64,000 nt of DNA from Sphingopyxis sp. PET50 (GCF_025244705.1 NZ_CP104207.1:434001-498000); one strand, 5' to 3'. Counted from the first letter of the stretch, positions 9,069 through 19,328 are shown. Made by a program: numbers and translations. The notes: generated by a model from the letters alone, not told the origin.

Positions 9069-9401
9069 GCTGCCGCGCCATTGTTCCAGCGCGACAAGGG
9101 GAGCGGTGCCAACGGGCGCCGCTTCCCTTTCTACGTGCGAGAGGGGGGTGGCGGGGGAACGCGAACGGACGGGCGAGGGGGTTGCGGCGTAAGGCAAGAT
9201 AGAGAAGCTACGGCACCCCTGGTTGCCGTAAGCGATTGTCTGCACATCCTTTTTATGGGTGGAAAAACAGTGCCCCTTGGCTCCCAGCAGTGCCGGTGCG
9301 CCCGAAAGTGGCGGAATTCAGCGGCGTTTGGCGGCACCGATTTTCAATGGGCGAGCAGGCGCGCATGATCGCCGCTTCCTCCCTCCCGCGAGCCTTGGTG
9401 C
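9069..9401. other. Gene-free region upstream of the relaxase
   Basis: Short frames on both strands look like shadows. The middle (9230-9290) is less GC-rich than its surroundings and may carry the relaxase promoter or part of the origin of transfer. I could not define either. Confidence 0.35.
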
Positions 9402-11388
9402 ATGTCCGACGACGATGATTTCGAACCTGAACCGGGGCGCCTTCGGAGCCGGGACAGGCACCCGCGGCCGCGCAAGTTCTTGCACCGGGTTCTGGCCGCC
9501 GCGAACCTTGCCCGCGGCGGTGCCTCCGTGCGTTCGCGCCGGAGCGGCTTTACCGGCAGCCGGATCGGACGCGGCGCCGGCGTCGGACGCGTCCTGTCGG
9601 CGCGCGATCGCTTTGCGGCGTTCCGGCAGCGCCGCGTGATCGTCAAGGCGCGGCTTATATCGTTCAAGGGCAGGGGTTTCGACGGTGCGAAGGCGCATCT
9701 TCGTTACGTCGAGCGCGACGGCACGACGCGCGAGGGCGGGCGCGGCCAGCTCTATGGCGCCGACAGCGACAAGATCGATCGCAGCGCCTGGCTCGAACGG
9801 GCGCAGACCGATAGCCACCAGTTCCGCTTCATCGTCAGCCCCGAGGATGGCGCGGACTATGACGCTCTCAAACCGCTAACCCGGCGGCTCATGGCGCGCA
9901 TGGAAGAGGATCTCGGCACCCCGCTCGATTGGGTGGCGGTCGATCATTATAATACGGGCCATCCGCACACGCATATCGTCGTGCGCGGCAAGGACGGGCG
10001 CGGCAACGATCTGATCATCGCACGCGACTATATCAGCCACGGTCTGCGCGAGCGCGCGTGCGAACTGGTCGATCTCGATCTTGGCCCGCGCACCGACAAT
10101 GCGATTGAACAGCGTCTTCGTGCCGAGGTCGGGCAGGAACGGCTGACCAGCATCGACCGGGCATTGATCCGCGAGGCCGACGAGAACATCCTTGTGAGCA
10201 CCCGTGCGCGCGGCGCGTTCGACCAGACCATCCGCATGGGGCGGCTGAAGACGCTCGAACGGCTCGGGCTCGCGGCGCAGGTCGGTGCGTCGCATTGGCG
10301 CCTCGCGCCGGACCTCGCCGATACGCTGCGGCGCATGGGTGAGCGCGGCGACATCATCCGCACCATGCAGCGCACCTATGCGGCACGGGGCGATACGCCG
10401 AGCGCTGGTCGATCAGGCCATATACGATCCGGCGGTCGCCGATGCGCATGCGCTGGTCGGTCGTGTCGTCCATCGCGGCCTCTCCGACGAGATTGCCGAT
10501 CGTCATTATGTCATCGTCGAAGCGACCGATGGTCGCTCGCATTATGTCGACATCGGCAAGGGGGAGAATGTAGAGAGCCACGTGCCCGGTGCCATCGTCC
10601 GGATCGCGCCCGTCGAAACCGGCATCCGCACTTCGGATCGCACGATTGCCGAAGTCGCCGCGGCCAATGAGGGACGCTATTCGATCGACGCGCATCTTCG
10701 TCACGATGCGAGCGCGACCGAAGCCTTCGCCGAAACGCATGTCCGGAGGCTGGAAGCCATGCGCCGACTGACCCGCAACGTCGAACGCGATCCCGATGGA
10801 AGCTGGATCATAGCGCCCGATCATCTCGATCGCGCCGCCGCCTATGAGAACGCCCGCGCGAAAGACCGGCCCGTTTCCGTTGAAACGCTGTCGCCGCTGC
10901 CGCTCGAAAAGCTCGTCGATGCCGACGCCGCGACCTGGCTCGACCGAGAGCTTATTGCATCTCTTCCCGAGCCACTGCGCGATACTGGCTTCGGGCATGA
11001 CGTGCGCGAGGCGCAGGCACGGCGGCGGCAATGGCTGGTGGCCGAGGGATTGGCCGAGGAAAGGGCAGGGCAATTCTCTTATCGGAGCGGCATGATTTCC
11101 ACGCTTCAGCGGCGCGAGCTGTTGCGGGTCGCAAGCGGTCTCTCGGGCGAGTTGGGATTGCCGTTCACGGAGGCGAAGGCCGGAGAGCGGATCGACGGCA
11201 TGTACCGACGACCGGTCGACACGATGAGTGGGCGCTACGCGCTGGTCGAAAGGTCGCGCGACTTCACGCTTGTCCCCTGGCGTCCGGTGCTCGATCGTCA
11301 TGTCGGCAAATCAGTGTCGGGCATCATGCGCGACGGCTGGATCAGTTGGGCGCTTGGGCGCCAGCGCGGTGGGCCGAGTATTTCCTGA
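9402..11388 (+). CDS. VirD2-like relaxase with DUF3363 (frameshifted as sequenced)
   Basis: The relaxase would nick the transfer origin and lead the strand into the recipient. Residues 80-200 hold the relaxase fold, with the histidine metal triad in DHYNTGHPHTHIVVRG. The DUF3363 region (VGRVVHRGLSDEIADRHYVIVEATDGRSHYV) follows, and the C-terminal WRPVLDRHVGKSVSGIMR is typical. The frame breaks at 10,401, where GCCGGC reads GCCGAGC. Removing that A gives one protein of 661 residues. The coupling protein TraG and the Trb genes lie directly downstream. Confidence 0.88.
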
Positions 11389-11447
11389 CCCGGTCGCTAA
11401 CCGCCCGATCGATTCGAACACAAGATGTCAGAAAGCGGCCCCGGAGG

Positions 11448-11754
11448 TCAGCTGTTCGAGTTCGGACTTGGACCGCCCATCGTCCGGGGCGCGGAGCCGG
11501 ATCGATAGTTCGCGATTTGCGACGCCTGGCGCTCGTCAATATTCCCGAGCACCTTGCCTGCGCCAGCAAACTTGATGGCATGCAAGTCACGGAGGCACTC
11601 GGCGACCTGCGTCCAGAATTCGGCTTCGCAATATTCGCCGAGCCCGGCGGAGTGCTTGCGCCTTTTGCGTGATGAACTCGGGCGCATGGTCGCCATGCCG
11701 CAGTTCCGCGGCCATTACCTGGCCCCAAAGGTCCTGATCGGCCTTTGCTCCCAT
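11448..11754 (-). CDS. DUF6961-like small protein (frameshifted as sequenced)
   Basis: On the minus strand an ATG at 11,754 with a GGAG ribosome site opens a frame reading ADQDLWGQVMAAELRHGDHAPEFI. After removal of the A at 11,641 (plus strand GCCGAGC back to GCCGGC) it continues RRAGEYCEAEFWTQVAECL, for 101 residues. The layout (charged N-terminus, then EYxxxxFWxxV) resembles small DUF6961-type proteins of sphingomonad genomes. The function is unknown. It is transcribed against the transfer genes from its own promoter and could be a regulator. Confidence 0.6.
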
Positions 11755-12078
11755 AGTTGCGACTCCGGTTATGTTTGACAGATCATAACATAGAGCGCGC
11801 GAGCGTCAAAAACTGCTCGTCTGCAAGGAGGGAGCACCCTGTTCGGGTGGATGACCTCGCCTGTGTTCATTCAGATTATGTCCGCGACCCTGTGTGCTTT
11901 TTAGCATTCCATGGCCCGAACGGGCGGGCAGCCGCCAGAGCCATTGTAGCTGGCGACTAACAAGGACGCGTCCAGGCGCTTCGTGGCGCTTCGAGGGTGT
12001 GATTTTCTCAAATCGCCTTTTGGTCGATTTCTCGAGCCCTGAACCGGGGCGATTTTCCGTCCCCGGGCGGAGCTCATC
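11755..12078. other. Intergenic region upstream of traG
   Basis: It holds the minus-strand promoter above, two adjacent GGCGCTTCG copies near 11,975-11,992, and an AAATCGCC/GGCGATTT inverted repeat (12,010-12,017 and 12,048-12,055) just before the traG start. The latter is well placed to be an operator for the transfer operon. No gene is seen on the plus strand. Confidence 0.45.
11782..11809 (-). promoter_or_regulatory. Sigma-70-like promoter with overlapping dyad
   Basis: Read on the minus strand, TTGACG (11,804-11,809) and TATGAT (11,782-11,787) are separated by 16 bases and lie about 30 bases before the ATG at 11,754. A TATGTT/AACATA inverted repeat surrounds the -10 element, which suggests control by a repressor. 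Confidence 0.6.
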
Positions 12079-14100
12079 ATGACGCCGACCAAATTGCTCA
12101 TTGGCCAGATTTTGCTCGTGTTCGCGATCGTCGTTGCAGGCGTCTGGGCAGCCACGCAATGGTGTGCGGCGATGCTCGGCTACCAAGCCGAGCTCGGCGT
12201 GGCATGGTTCCGGATTGGTGAGCTTCCAATCTACCGCCCGTGGGCGATCTTCTGGTGGTGGTATTCGTTCGAGGCCTATGCGCCGCACGTCTTCGACAAG
12301 GCGGGGACGCTTGCCGGCGCGAGCGGTTTTCTCGGCTGCGCCGCGGCGATCGGCGGCTCGCTCTGGCGTGCGCGCCAGTCGCGGCACGTTACGACCTATG
12401 GCTCGGCGCGCTGGGCGACACCTCGCGAGATGGACGGCGCCGGCCTGTTTCATGACGCAGGGGTGTTCCTCGGGCGCCAGGGCAGACGCTATCTGCGTCA
12501 CGATGGTCCTGAACATGTCATGGCCTTCGCGCCGACCCGCTCGGGCAAGGGCGTGGGCCTCGTCGTCCCGACGCTCTTGAGCTGGACCGGCTCGGCGGTC
12601 ATTCACGACATCAAGGGCGAGAATTGGCAGCTCACCGCCGGGTGGCGTGCGCGCTTCAGCCACGCGCTGCTGTTCAACCCGACCGACCCCGCGTCAGCCA
12701 GGTATAATCCCCTCCTCGAAGTGCGCCGCGGCGCGCACGAGGTCCGCGACGTCCAGAATATCGCGGACATCCTCGTCGATCCCGAAGGCGCGCTCGAACG
12801 GCGCAATCACTGGGAGAAGACGTCGCACTCGCTGCTCGTCGGCGCGATCCTCCACATCCTCTATGCCGAGGAAGAAAAGACGCTCGCGCGCGTCGCCTCG
12901 TTCCTGTCCGATCCGCAGCGTCCGTTCGTCGCCACGCTCCGGCGCATGATGTCGACCAATCATCTCGGCACCAAGGATGCGCCGCAGGTTCATGCCGTTG
13001 TCGCATCGGCGGCGCGCGAGGTGCTGAACAAGAGCGAGAATGAACGCAGCGGCGTGCTCTCGACCGCGATGTCGTTCCTCGGCCTCTATCGCGATCCGAC
13101 CGTCGCCGCGGTCACATCGCGCTGCGACTGGCGCATCGCCGATCTCGTCGAAGCGGAGCATCCGGTTTCGCTCTATCTGGTCATTCCGCCGTCCGACATC
13201 TCGCGCACTAAGCCGCTGATCCGTCTCGTGCTCAACCAGATCGGGCGCCGCCTGACCGAAAAGCTCGATGCCGATCCGGCCAGGGGACGCAAGCACCAAC
13301 TCCTGATGATGCTCGACGAGTTTCCGGCGCTCGGGCGGCTCGACTTCTTCGAGACGAGCCTGGCTTTCATGGCGGGTTACGGCGTGCGTGCTTTCCTGAT
13401 CGCGCAATCGCTGAACCAGATCGAGAAAGCCTATGGCGAGCACAATGCGATCCTCGACAACTGCCATGTCCGCGTCGCTTTCGCGACGAACGACGAGCGG
13501 ACGGCCCGCCGCATCTCCGATGCGCTCGGCGTCGCGACCGAACAGCGCGCGATGCGCAACTATGCCGGGCACCGGCTCGCGCCGTGGCTCGCGCATGTCA
13601 TGGTCAGCCGGCAGGAAACCGCACGCCCGCTGCTGACGCAAGGCGAGGTGATGCAGCTTCCGCCCGCCGACGAGCTGGTGCTCGTCTCGGGCATGGCGCC
13701 GATCCGTGCGAAGAAGCTGCGCTATTTCGAGGACGGCAATTTCCGCGGTCGTGTGATCGCGCCGCCAACCCTCTCCGCCGAGAAATATCCCGATCGGCCG
13801 CGCCCACGTGCCGACGACTGGAGCGGGACGACCAGCGCGGTCGATATCCGCCTCGGCGCGGAACGGAAGACAGATGCTGCCGCCCGTGATGATGGCGGTC
13901 TCGAGCAGCAGCGGCATCCCGGCATCGAGGAAGCATCCGTCAAGGCAGAGCTGGCGAAACAGCTCGAACTGCCCGATCTCGAACGCGACGATTCCGATCC
14001 CGCCGGTGACAAGCGCGTGATGGATCAGGTGCGTGCGTCGATGGTGCGTGGGCACGCGATGAACCAGTCGCAGTCGCAAGACCTGCTGCCGGGGCTCTGA
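12079..14100 (+). CDS. traG: TraG/VirD4-type coupling protein ATPase
   Basis: This 673-residue inner-membrane ATPase would hand the relaxase-DNA complex to the mating channel. Two transmembrane segments occupy residues 5-30 and about 75-95. Walker A is APTRSGKGVG at about 151-160. Later come MMLDEFPALGRLDFF (Walker B) and the AFLIAQSLNQI motif characteristic of TraG. The start is the ATG right after the intergenic dyads. The stop is three bases before the ribbon-helix-helix gene, so it heads the long transfer operon. Confidence 0.95.
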   Translation: MTPTKLLIGQILLVFAIVVAGVWAATQWCAAMLGYQAELGVAWFRIGELPIYRPWAIFWWWYSFEAYAPHVFDKAGTLAGASGFLGCAAAIGGSLWRARQSRHVTTYGSARWATPREMDGAGLFHDAGVFLGRQGRRYLRHDGPEHVMAFAPTRSGKGVGLVVPTLLSWTGSAVIHDIKGENWQLTAGWRARFSHALLFNPTDPASARYNPLLEVRRGAHEVRDVQNIADILVDPEGALERRNHWEKTSHSLLVGAILHILYAEEEKTLARVASFLSDPQRPFVATLRRMMSTNHLGTKDAPQVHAVVASAAREVLNKSENERSGVLSTAMSFLGLYRDPTVAAVTSRCDWRIADLVEAEHPVSLYLVIPPSDISRTKPLIRLVLNQIGRRLTEKLDADPARGRKHQLLMMLDEFPALGRLDFFETSLAFMAGYGVRAFLIAQSLNQIEKAYGEHNAILDNCHVRVAFATNDERTARRISDALGVATEQRAMRNYAGHRLAPWLAHVMVSRQETARPLLTQGEVMQLPPADELVLVSGMAPIRAKKLRYFEDGNFRGRVIAPPTLSAEKYPDRPRPRADDWSGTTSAVDIRLGAERKTDAAARDDGGLEQQRHPGIEEASVKAELAKQLELPDLERDDSDPAGDKRVMDQVRASMVRGHAMNQSQSQDLLPGL

Positions 14101-14103
14101 GCG

Positions 14104-14506
14104 ATGAAGGTTCGGCAGAATCTCTATATCGATCGCGAACTCAGCGACGCGCTCGACGCGCTGGTCGTTCGGCGCGGCGGCAACAAGTCCCACATGGTCA
14201 ACGATGCTCTCAAGAGCTGGCTGGCTCGGCGGGCGACCAAGGAGGTCGACGATCTTCTCAAGGTCCGTCTCGACCGTATCTCGCGCGAGGTCGCGGCGGG
14301 CTAGGCGCGACATCGAGGTGGCGCTCGAGGCATTGGCACTGTTCGTGCGCTATCAACTTACCGTCACTGCGCCGCTTCCCGAAGCCGATGCAGCCGCGCT
14401 CGCGACGGGCAACCAGCGGTTCGAGCGTTTCATCGCGCAGCTCGGCCGCCAGATTGCCGGCGGCAAGCGGACGCTCGGCGCGAATGATCCCGAGGTGCGG
14501 CCATGA
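14104..14506 (+). CDS. CopG-type ribbon-helix-helix protein (frameshifted as sequenced)
   Basis: MKVRQNLYIDRELSDALDALVVRRGG starts a ribbon-helix-helix DNA-binding domain. The frame stops at 14,304 because of an extra T at 14,302 (GGGCTAGG for GGGCAGG). With it removed, the protein runs on (RRDIEVALEALALFVRYQLTV) to 133 residues and its stop overlaps the trbB start by ATGA, as in intact homologous operons. It probably regulates the transfer operon or helps relaxosome assembly. Confidence 0.8.
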
Positions 14507-15526
14507 GCGAGATGCTGATCGACGCCAATAACTCGCTCGGCCGACGTCGCGCGATGCTGCGCACGGCGATGGGGCCGGCGATCGCGGCGGCGCTGTCGGA
14601 TCCCGCGACCCAGGAGATCATGGTCAATCCCGACGGCATCCTGCGCCTCGACCGGCTCGGCGAAGGGCGGATCGATACCGGAACGCGCTACGATCCGGCG
14701 CAGGTCGAACGCATTATCCGCCTGGTCGCGAGCCATGCCCGGACCGAGGTCCACGCGGCATCGCCGATCGTGTCGGCGGAACTTCCGCCACATGGGGAAG
14801 GGGCAGGGGAACGGTTCGAGGGCGTGCTGCCGCCGGTTAGCCTCGCGCCCTGTTTCTCGATCCGGAAGCCCGCATCGAAGATCCATACGCTGCTCGACTA
14901 TGTGAAGGACGGCATCATGTCGGCGGATACCGCGCGGCAATTGTCGATGGCGGTGGTCGAGCGGAAGAATATCCTCGTCGCCGAGCGGCACCTCGTCGGG
15001 CAAGACGACGCTCGCCAACGCGCTGCTCGCCGAAATGGGGCATCTCGACGAGCGCGTCATCCTGATCGAGGATACGCGCGAATTGCAGTGCGCCGCGAGC
15101 GATGTCGTCGCGCTGCGCACGCGCCCGACCGGCGCCGCCGGTGCAGGCGGGGTCACCATGGCCGATCTCGTCCGGTCGACCCTCCGGCTTCGCCCCGACC
15201 GCATCATCGTCGGCGAGGTCCGGGGCAGGGAAGCCCTCGATATGCTCAAGGCCTGGAACACCGGGCACCCCGGCGGCATCGCGACGGTCCATGCGAACAG
15301 CGCCGTCGCCGCGCTCTACCGGCTCGAACAACTCGTGCAGGAAAGCGTCGTCACGGTGCCGCGGCGACTGATCGCCGAGGCGATCGACATGGTGGTGTTC
15401 ATTTCCGGGCGCGGACTGGCGCGCCGTGTCGATGCCATCGGGCGTGTCGCCGGCCTCGACGCGCAGGGAAATTATGCCGTCTGCGGCCTCACCCCCAATC
15501 CAGCCCGTCTTTCCGATGGAGAATGA
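14503..15526 (+). CDS. trbB: TrbB/VirB11-type secretion ATPase (frameshifted as sequenced)
   Basis: This is the hexameric traffic ATPase of the mating channel. The N-terminal domain reads QEIMVNPDGILRLDRLGEG and ends in FSIRKPASKIHTL. The frame breaks exactly in Walker A: an A at 14,984 turns GCCGGCGGC into GCCGAGCGGC. Without it the loop reads GGTSSGKTTLANALL. After it come VILIEDTRELQC (Asp box), RLRPDRIIVGEVRG (Walker B) and GHPGGIATVHANSA (His box). The repaired length is 340 residues, normal for TrbB. Confidence 0.93.
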
Positions 15527-15527
15527 C

Positions 15528-15863
15528 ATGCACCTGTCCCGTACCTCCCGATTTCACAAGATCGCCTCCATCACGGCCGCGGCTGCGCTCGGCGTCGCCA
15601 TCGCCGCGACGGCACAGGCCGCCGGCTCGGGCATGCCGTGGGAGGAACCGCTCCAGAAGGTGCTCGAATCGGTCCAGGGTCCGGTCGCGAAGATCATCGG
15701 TGTGATCATCATCATCACGACCGGGCTGACGATGGCGTTCGGTGAGACGGCAGGCGGCTTCCGGCGGCTGATCCAGGTCATCTTCGGGCTGTCGATCGCC
15801 TTCACTGCGAGTTCCTTCTTCCTGTCCTTCTTCTCGTTCGGCGGTGGGGCGCTGATCATATGA
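15528..15863 (+). CDS. trbC: TrbC/VirB2-type pilin
   Basis: This is a 111-residue pilin precursor: a signal peptide ending near AATAQAAGSG, then two hydrophobic helices (VAKIIGVIIIITTGLTMAF and VIFGLSIAFTASSFFLSFF), the standard VirB2/TrbC form. I prefer the ATG at 15,528, six bases after GGAG. The in-frame ATG at 15,516 would add MEND only. The stop overlaps the trbD start. Confidence 0.9.
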   Translation: MHLSRTSRFHKIASITAAAALGVAIAATAQAAGSGMPWEEPLQKVLESVQGPVAKIIGVIIIITTGLTMAFGETAGGFRRLIQVIFGLSIAFTASSFFLSFFSFGGGALII

Positions 15864-16132
15864 CTGGCGCGACACAACAGATCGACGGCTTCGAGGCGCC
15901 GATGCACCGTGCGCTTGTCGAACCGATCCTGATCGGCGGCGCGCCGCGCGCGATCGCGATCGCCAACGGCACCCTCGCGGCCGCGATCGGCCTCGGTCTT
16001 CAGCAATGGATCGCGGGGCTCGCCCTGTGGGCGTTCGGGCATACGCTCGCCGTGTTCGCGGCCAAGCGCGACCCGGACTTCGCAGCCGTTCTCGCGCGTC
16101 ACCTTCGCCAGAAGGGATATCTCTCATGCTGA
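15860..16132 (+). CDS. trbD: TrbD/VirB3-type channel protein
   Basis: This 90-residue inner-membrane protein has the VirB3 pattern: a polar N-terminus with PMHRALVEPILIGGAPR, a double hydrophobic stretch from IAIANGTLAA to LWAFGHTLAVFAAKR, and a basic tail. VirB3 proteins dock the VirB4 ATPase to the membrane channel, and here trbE follows with overlapping codons. Confidence 0.9.
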   Translation: MTGATQQIDGFEAPMHRALVEPILIGGAPRAIAIANGTLAAAIGLGLQQWIAGLALWAFGHTLAVFAAKRDPDFAAVLARHLRQKGYLSC

Positions 16133-18606
16133 ACTTGCGCGAATATCGCAGCCGGGCCGACCGGCTCGCCGATCATCTGCCCTGGGCGGCGCTGGTCGCG
16201 CCCGGCGTGGTCCTCAACAAGGACGGCAGTTTTCAGCGCACGCTTGCCTTTCGCGGGCCCGACCTCGAATCGGCGACCGATGCAGAACTGATCGCTGCGT
16301 GCGCGCGCGCCAACAATGTCCTCAAGCGTTTCGGTTCGGGCTGGGCCTTGCACTTCGAGGCCGAACGGCGCGAGGCGCTGGGTTATCCGGACGGCCCGTT
16401 TCCCGAAGCGGTATCGCGGCTGGTCGACGAGGAGCGGCGCGCGGGCTTCGAGAGCGCGGGCAGGCATTTCGAGAGCCTTTATTATCTGACGCTCACTTTC
16501 CTGCCGCCGCCCGATCAGGCCGATACGGCGGGCCGTGTGCTCGTCGAGCGTAGCGACAATATAAAGGGTCGCGATTGGCGGCAGGCGCTCGAAGCCTTCA
16601 TCGCTGAGACCGAACGCGCGCTCGATCTCTTTTCGGGTTTCATGCCCGAGGTTCGCGCGCTGGGCGATGCAGAGACGCTGAGCTTCCTGCACGGCACGAT
16701 CTCCGAGCGCTCGCATCCCGTCGCGGTGCCGGACACGCCGATGTATCTCGACGGGCTGCTCGCCGATACGCCACTGACCGGCGGGCTCGAGCCGATGCTG
16801 GGTGGTATGCATCTCCGCACCCTCACCATCCTCGGCTTCCCGAACGCGAGCCAGCCCGGAATCCTCGACGCGCTCAATCATGAGGATTTCGGCTATCGCT
16901 GGGTCACGCGATTCATCGCGCTGGACAAGCAGGAGGCAACCAAGGCGCTCACCAAACTCAGGCGCCAGTGGTTCAACAAGCGGAAGTCGATCACCGCGCT
17001 GTTGCGCGAGGTCATCTACAACCAGCCCGCTCAACTCCTCGACAGCGACGCCGACAACAAGGTGGTCGATGCCGATCTCGCGTTACAAGCGCTCGGCGGC
17101 GATCATGTCGCCTTCGGTCATCTGACGACGACGATCACCGTTGCGGATGAAGATCGCGCCCGCGTCGAGGAAAAGGTCCGCAGGGTCGAGCGGATCGTGA
17201 ACGGGCTCGGCTTCACCTGTATCCGCGAGGGCGTAAACGCGGTCGAAGCCTGGCTGTCGAGCCTGCCGGGGCAGGTTTACGCGAACGTCCGTCAGCCCCT
17301 CGTCCACACGCTGAATCTCGCGCACCTGATGCCGCTGTCGTCGGTGTGGGCGGGCCCGGCGCGCGATACGTATCTCGACGGGCCGCCATTGCTCTATGCC
17401 GAGACCAGCGCTTCGACCCCGTTTCGTTTGTCGACCCATGTCGGCGATGTCGGGCACATGATGATTGTCGGCCCGACCGGAGCCGGCAAGTCTGTCCTGC
17501 TCGCGTTGCTGGCATTGCAGTTCCGTCGCTATCCGGGCTCCCAAGTCACTATCTTCGACAAGGGTTTCTCGGCGCGCGCCGCAGTGTTGGCGATGGGCGG
17601 CGCGCATCACGCGCTTGGACTCGGCGGCGAGGAGGGAGACGGCAAGGCGATCGCCTTTCAGCCGCTCCGCCATATCGACCGCCCCGACGAACGAGCATGG
17701 GCCGCCGAATGGATATGTGCGCTGTTCGCACACGAAAAGCTGCTGGTCACGCCCGAGGTCAAAGAGTCCGTCTGGTCGGCATTGACCAGCCTCGCGACGG
17801 CCCCGGTCGAGGAACGCACGCTCACCGGCCTGTCGTTGCTGCTCCAGTCCGCGCCGCTTCGTGTCGCACTTGCGCCCTATACGCTTGAAGGTCCGTTCGG
17901 GCGGCTGCTCGATGCGGCGGAAGATGATCTCGCTGTCGCCGATGTGCAATGCTTCGAGACCGAGGCGCTGATGGGCCAGTCGGGCGTCGTTGCGCCCGTG
18001 CTCACCTATTTGTTTCACCGGCTCGAGGAACGCTTCACCGGGCAGCCGACGCTGCTCATCCTCGACGAAGCCTGGGTTTTCCTCGACCATCCGCTGTTCG
18101 CCGCGCGCATTCGCGAATGGCTGAAGGTGCTCAGGAAGCGCAACGTCGCGGTGGTGTTCGCGACGCAATCGCTCGCCGACATCGCCGACAGCGCCATTGC
18201 GCCCGCGATCATTGAGAGCTGTCCGCAGCGCATATTGCTGCCGAACGACCGCGCGATCGAGCCGCAGTCGCGCGCGGCCTATGAACGCTTCGGCCTCAAT
18301 GCGCGGCAGATCGAACTGGTCAGCCGGGCGACACCCAAGCGGCAATATTATCTGCAATCGGCGCGCGGCAACCGGCTGTTCGAACTCGGGCTGGGCCCGA
18401 TCGCGCTCGCGCTCTGCGGCGCCTCCGATCCCGACACGCAGAAGCGGATCGACGCGATCCTGTCGCACATCGACCCGCTCGGCGTCGGATGGCGCGATCC
18501 ACTCGAGTTCGCGCGGCGCTTTCTCGCCGGATCTGGCCTTGAATGGGCAGCCGACCTGCTTGTCCGCATTCCCCATCCCTCAACCCCCGAAGGAGAAAGA
18601 CCGTGA
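16126..18606 (+). CDS. trbE: TrbE/VirB4-type conjugation ATPase
   Basis: This is the largest transfer ATPase, 826 residues, energising pilus assembly and transport. Walker A is MIVGPTGAGKSVLLALL at about residue 446. Walker B is LLILDEAWVFLDH at about 643, followed by LRKRNVAVVFATQSLADI. The CagE/TrbE N-terminal domain covers residues 170-400. The frame is open further upstream, but the ATG at 16,126 gives the conserved MLNLREYRSRADRLAD start and overlaps the trbD stop. The gene is intact. Confidence 0.95.
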   Translation: MLNLREYRSRADRLADHLPWAALVAPGVVLNKDGSFQRTLAFRGPDLESATDAELIAACARANNVLKRFGSGWALHFEAERREALGYPDGPFPEAVSRLVDEERRAGFESAGRHFESLYYLTLTFLPPPDQADTAGRVLVERSDNIKGRDWRQALEAFIAETERALDLFSGFMPEVRALGDAETLSFLHGTISERSHPVAVPDTPMYLDGLLADTPLTGGLEPMLGGMHLRTLTILGFPNASQPGILDALNHEDFGYRWVTRFIALDKQEATKALTKLRRQWFNKRKSITALLREVIYNQPAQLLDSDADNKVVDADLALQALGGDHVAFGHLTTTITVADEDRARVEEKVRRVERIVNGLGFTCIREGVNAVEAWLSSLPGQVYANVRQPLVHTLNLAHLMPLSSVWAGPARDTYLDGPPLLYAETSASTPFRLSTHVGDVGHMMIVGPTGAGKSVLLALLALQFRRYPGSQVTIFDKGFSARAAVLAMGGAHHALGLGGEEGDGKAIAFQPLRHIDRPDERAWAAEWICALFAHEKLLVTPEVKESVWSALTSLATAPVEERTLTGLSLLLQSAPLRVALAPYTLEGPFGRLLDAAEDDLAVADVQCFETEALMGQSGVVAPVLTYLFHRLEERFTGQPTLLILDEAWVFLDHPLFAARIREWLKVLRKRNVAVVFATQSLADIADSAIAPAIIESCPQRILLPNDRAIEPQSRAAYERFGLNARQIELVSRATPKRQYYLQSARGNRLFELGLGPIALALCGASDPDTQKRIDAILSHIDPLGVGWRDPLEFARRFLAGSGLEWAADLLVRIPHPSTPEGERP

Positions 18607-19328
18607 AGAATGATGTGATGGCCGCATTGCTTGGAGCCGCCGCGCTCGGCGCCAGCTTGGCGATGGCGGTGCCGCCTGCCCATGCGATGCCGGTATTCGA
18701 CAGCGCCAACTATTCGCAGAACCTGCTCACCGCGGCGCGCACGTTGCGACAGATCAACCAGCAGATCCAGTCGCTTCAGAACGAGGCGCGGATGATCGAG
18801 GGTATGGAGAAGAATCTCAGCCGGATCGACTTCCCCGAACTCGACCGGCTCCGCGAGAAGCTCGGCGCCATCGATCGGCTGATGGGGCAGGCGCAGGGGG
18901 TCGACTTCCGTGTCGGTCAGCTCGACGAACGCTATCGCCAGATCTTTCCTTCCGATTTCGACCGGCTTCTGAAGCGCGATCAGCGCGTTGCCGCCGCGAA
19001 GCAGCGGCTCGACACCGAGATGGCGGCGTTTCGCCAGACCATGGGCGTCCAGAGCCAGATCGTCGAAAATGTCCGCGACGATGCGCAGGCGCTCAGCCAG
19101 ATCGTCGCCAAGAGCCAGGGTGCCGAAGGCTCATTGCAGGTCGGGCAGGCCACCAACCAGCTTCTCGCGCTCACTGCGAAGCAGCAGTTTCAGATCCAGA
19201 ACCTGATGGCGGCACAGTTCCGCAGCCAATCGCTCGAAGCCGCGCGGCGCGGACAGAGCGCGCGCGAAGCGCGCGAACGAACGAAGCGCTTCCTCGGCGA
19301 CGGCAAGGCCTACACGCCGCACCCATGA
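18603..19328 (+). CDS. trbJ: TrbJ/VirB5-type mating-pair protein
   Basis: The 241-residue exported protein has a signal peptide (ALLGAAALGASLAMAVPPAHA) and long helices (LLTAARTLRQINQQIQSLQNEARMIEGM, then QIVAKSQGAEGSLQVGQATNQLLAL) as in TrbJ and VirB5, the minor pilus-tip adhesin. The GTG start at 18,603 overlaps the trbE stop. A short G/C-run dyad (19,329-19,352) follows before trbL and may tune downstream expression. Confidence 0.9.
   Translation: MKNDVMAALLGAAALGASLAMAVPPAHAMPVFDSANYSQNLLTAARTLRQINQQIQSLQNEARMIEGMEKNLSRIDFPELDRLREKLGAIDRLMGQAQGVDFRVGQLDERYRQIFPSDFDRLLKRDQRVAAAKQRLDTEMAAFRQTMGVQSQIVENVRDDAQALSQIVAKSQGAEGSLQVGQATNQLLALTAKQQFQIQNLMAAQFRSQSLEAARRGQSAREARERTKRFLGDGKAYTPHP

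Noticed and set aside
12694-14313. Long minus-strand open frame opposite traG, and similar ones at 58265-60454, 35295-37343 and 17083-18576
   Set aside because: They lie wholly opposite recognised genes, show no family motifs and are rich in R, G and A as expected from GC-rich antisense frames.
14980-14990. Programmed frameshifting or phase variation as cause of the broken genes
   Set aside because: There are no slippery heptamers or repeat tracts at the breaks. The same motif change recurs in unrelated genes, including inside the trbB Walker A loop, where a programmed shift would make no sense.
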